Shown here: piece by piece, positions 63,938 to 64,000 of the stretch
Numbering within the stretch: position 1 is the stretch's first letter
How the letters are laid out: each line of letters starts with the position of its first letter
Source of the DNA: Nostoc sp. CHAB 5834
Lineage (GTDB): Bacteria > Cyanobacteriota > Cyanobacteriia > Cyanobacteriales > Nostocaceae
Direction of reading: 5' to 3'
Length of the DNA stretch: 64,000 nucleotides
Assembly (NCBI GenBank): GCA_020829485.1
Contig: JAIVFU010000020.1
Location: forward strand, 29,873-93,872
Translations under genes and position numbers: made by a program
Notes under the pieces: generated by a model
The model's database searches: none
Seen by the model: only the letters and a program-made list of their open reading frames with translations
What the model was told of the DNA's origin: nothing

Positions 63938-64000
63938 ATGAAACCCTACTCTCTCGACTTGCGCCAGAAAATTGTTGATGCTTATGCCTGCGGTGATATT
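63938..64000 (+). CDS. IS630-family transposase, N-terminal part
   Basis: Frame opens at ATG 63938 and runs off the window: MKPYSLDLRQKIVDAYACGD then I. This is the start of the IS630/Tc1-type transposase helix-turn-helix. The DDE catalytic part is outside. Upstream would be an IS end. Confidence 0.75.
   Translation, partial: MKPYSLDLRQKIVDAYACGDI

Overview
The window looks like chromosome of a filamentous, heterocyst-forming-type cyanobacterium (Nostoc/Anabaena group). This rests on dense GCGATCGC (HIP1-type) octamers, AT-rich intergenic DNA full of short tandem heptanucleotide repeats and palindromic dispersed repeats, and gene families typical of this group: a group 2 sigma factor, DUF2811, a CPP1-like protein, a zinc-ribbon/pentapeptide Ser/Thr kinase, fasciclin, DUF1868 and DUF4168. 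No rRNA, tRNA or CRISPR array was recognised. The assignment is inference; no database was searched.

Layout. 1-7.5 kb: tail of a PIN toxin, an HNH protein, recA with a candidate LexA box, an FHA protein, a Ser/Thr kinase with pentapeptide repeats, and a squalene/phytoene synthase-family enzyme. 7.5-8.8 kb: gene-poor, with a Rieske-domain remnant. 8.8-16.7 kb: GH31 alpha-glucosidase, a 1455-residue membrane hybrid histidine kinase and a LuxR-type regulator. 17-23.6 kb: DUF4168, holA, DUF1868, an antitoxin/PIN-toxin pair, and an RDD / membrane / SpoIIM cluster. 23.7-29 kb: a Pho-box-preceded phosphate-uptake cluster pstS-pstC-pstA-pstB-pstB2. 29.2-41.8 kb: a zinc-ribbon/NYN/LOTUS-like protein, a short-chain dehydrogenase, 4-hydroxyphenylpyruvate dioxygenase, a HAD phosphatase, a CPP1-like protein, an OmpR-type regulator, DUF2811, an MFS transporter, hisIE, a ChaB-like protein, hemL and a fasciclin protein. 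42.3-50.9 kb: a glutathione S-transferase, a HerA-like ATPase, a sigma factor, an ATPase/TPR pair in which the ATPase has lost its middle, an unknown exported protein and cobO. 51.3-64 kb: a pRiA4b ORF-3-like protein, a nucleotidyltransferase, a GntR regulator divergent from leuA with two operator palindromes between them, KTSC, moaE, DUF2103 with clpS, a large exported FAD oxidoreductase, an IS66 fragment fused to a DUF6544 gene, and the first codons of an IS630-type transposase at the right edge.

How genes work together. The pst genes form a complete high-affinity phosphate ABC transporter with a duplicated ATPase subunit. The GntR regulator probably controls itself and leuA through the palindromes between them. 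The clpS and DUF2103 genes are adjacent and co-oriented, as are the RDD and membrane-protein genes. Most other genes are single housekeeping or signalling units.

The most unusual content is repeat biology. Several MITE-like elements carry terminal inverted repeats, two with apparent target-site duplications. Tandem repeats sit in frame inside enzymes (GH31, HPPD, histidine kinase), and one element supplies the stop codon of a gene. Other points worth attention are the DnaA-box-like cluster near 36.8 kb, a candidate terminator-ended small RNA near 36.0 kb, the Q-loop substitution in the second PstB, and the zinc-ribbon/NYN/LOTUS architecture.
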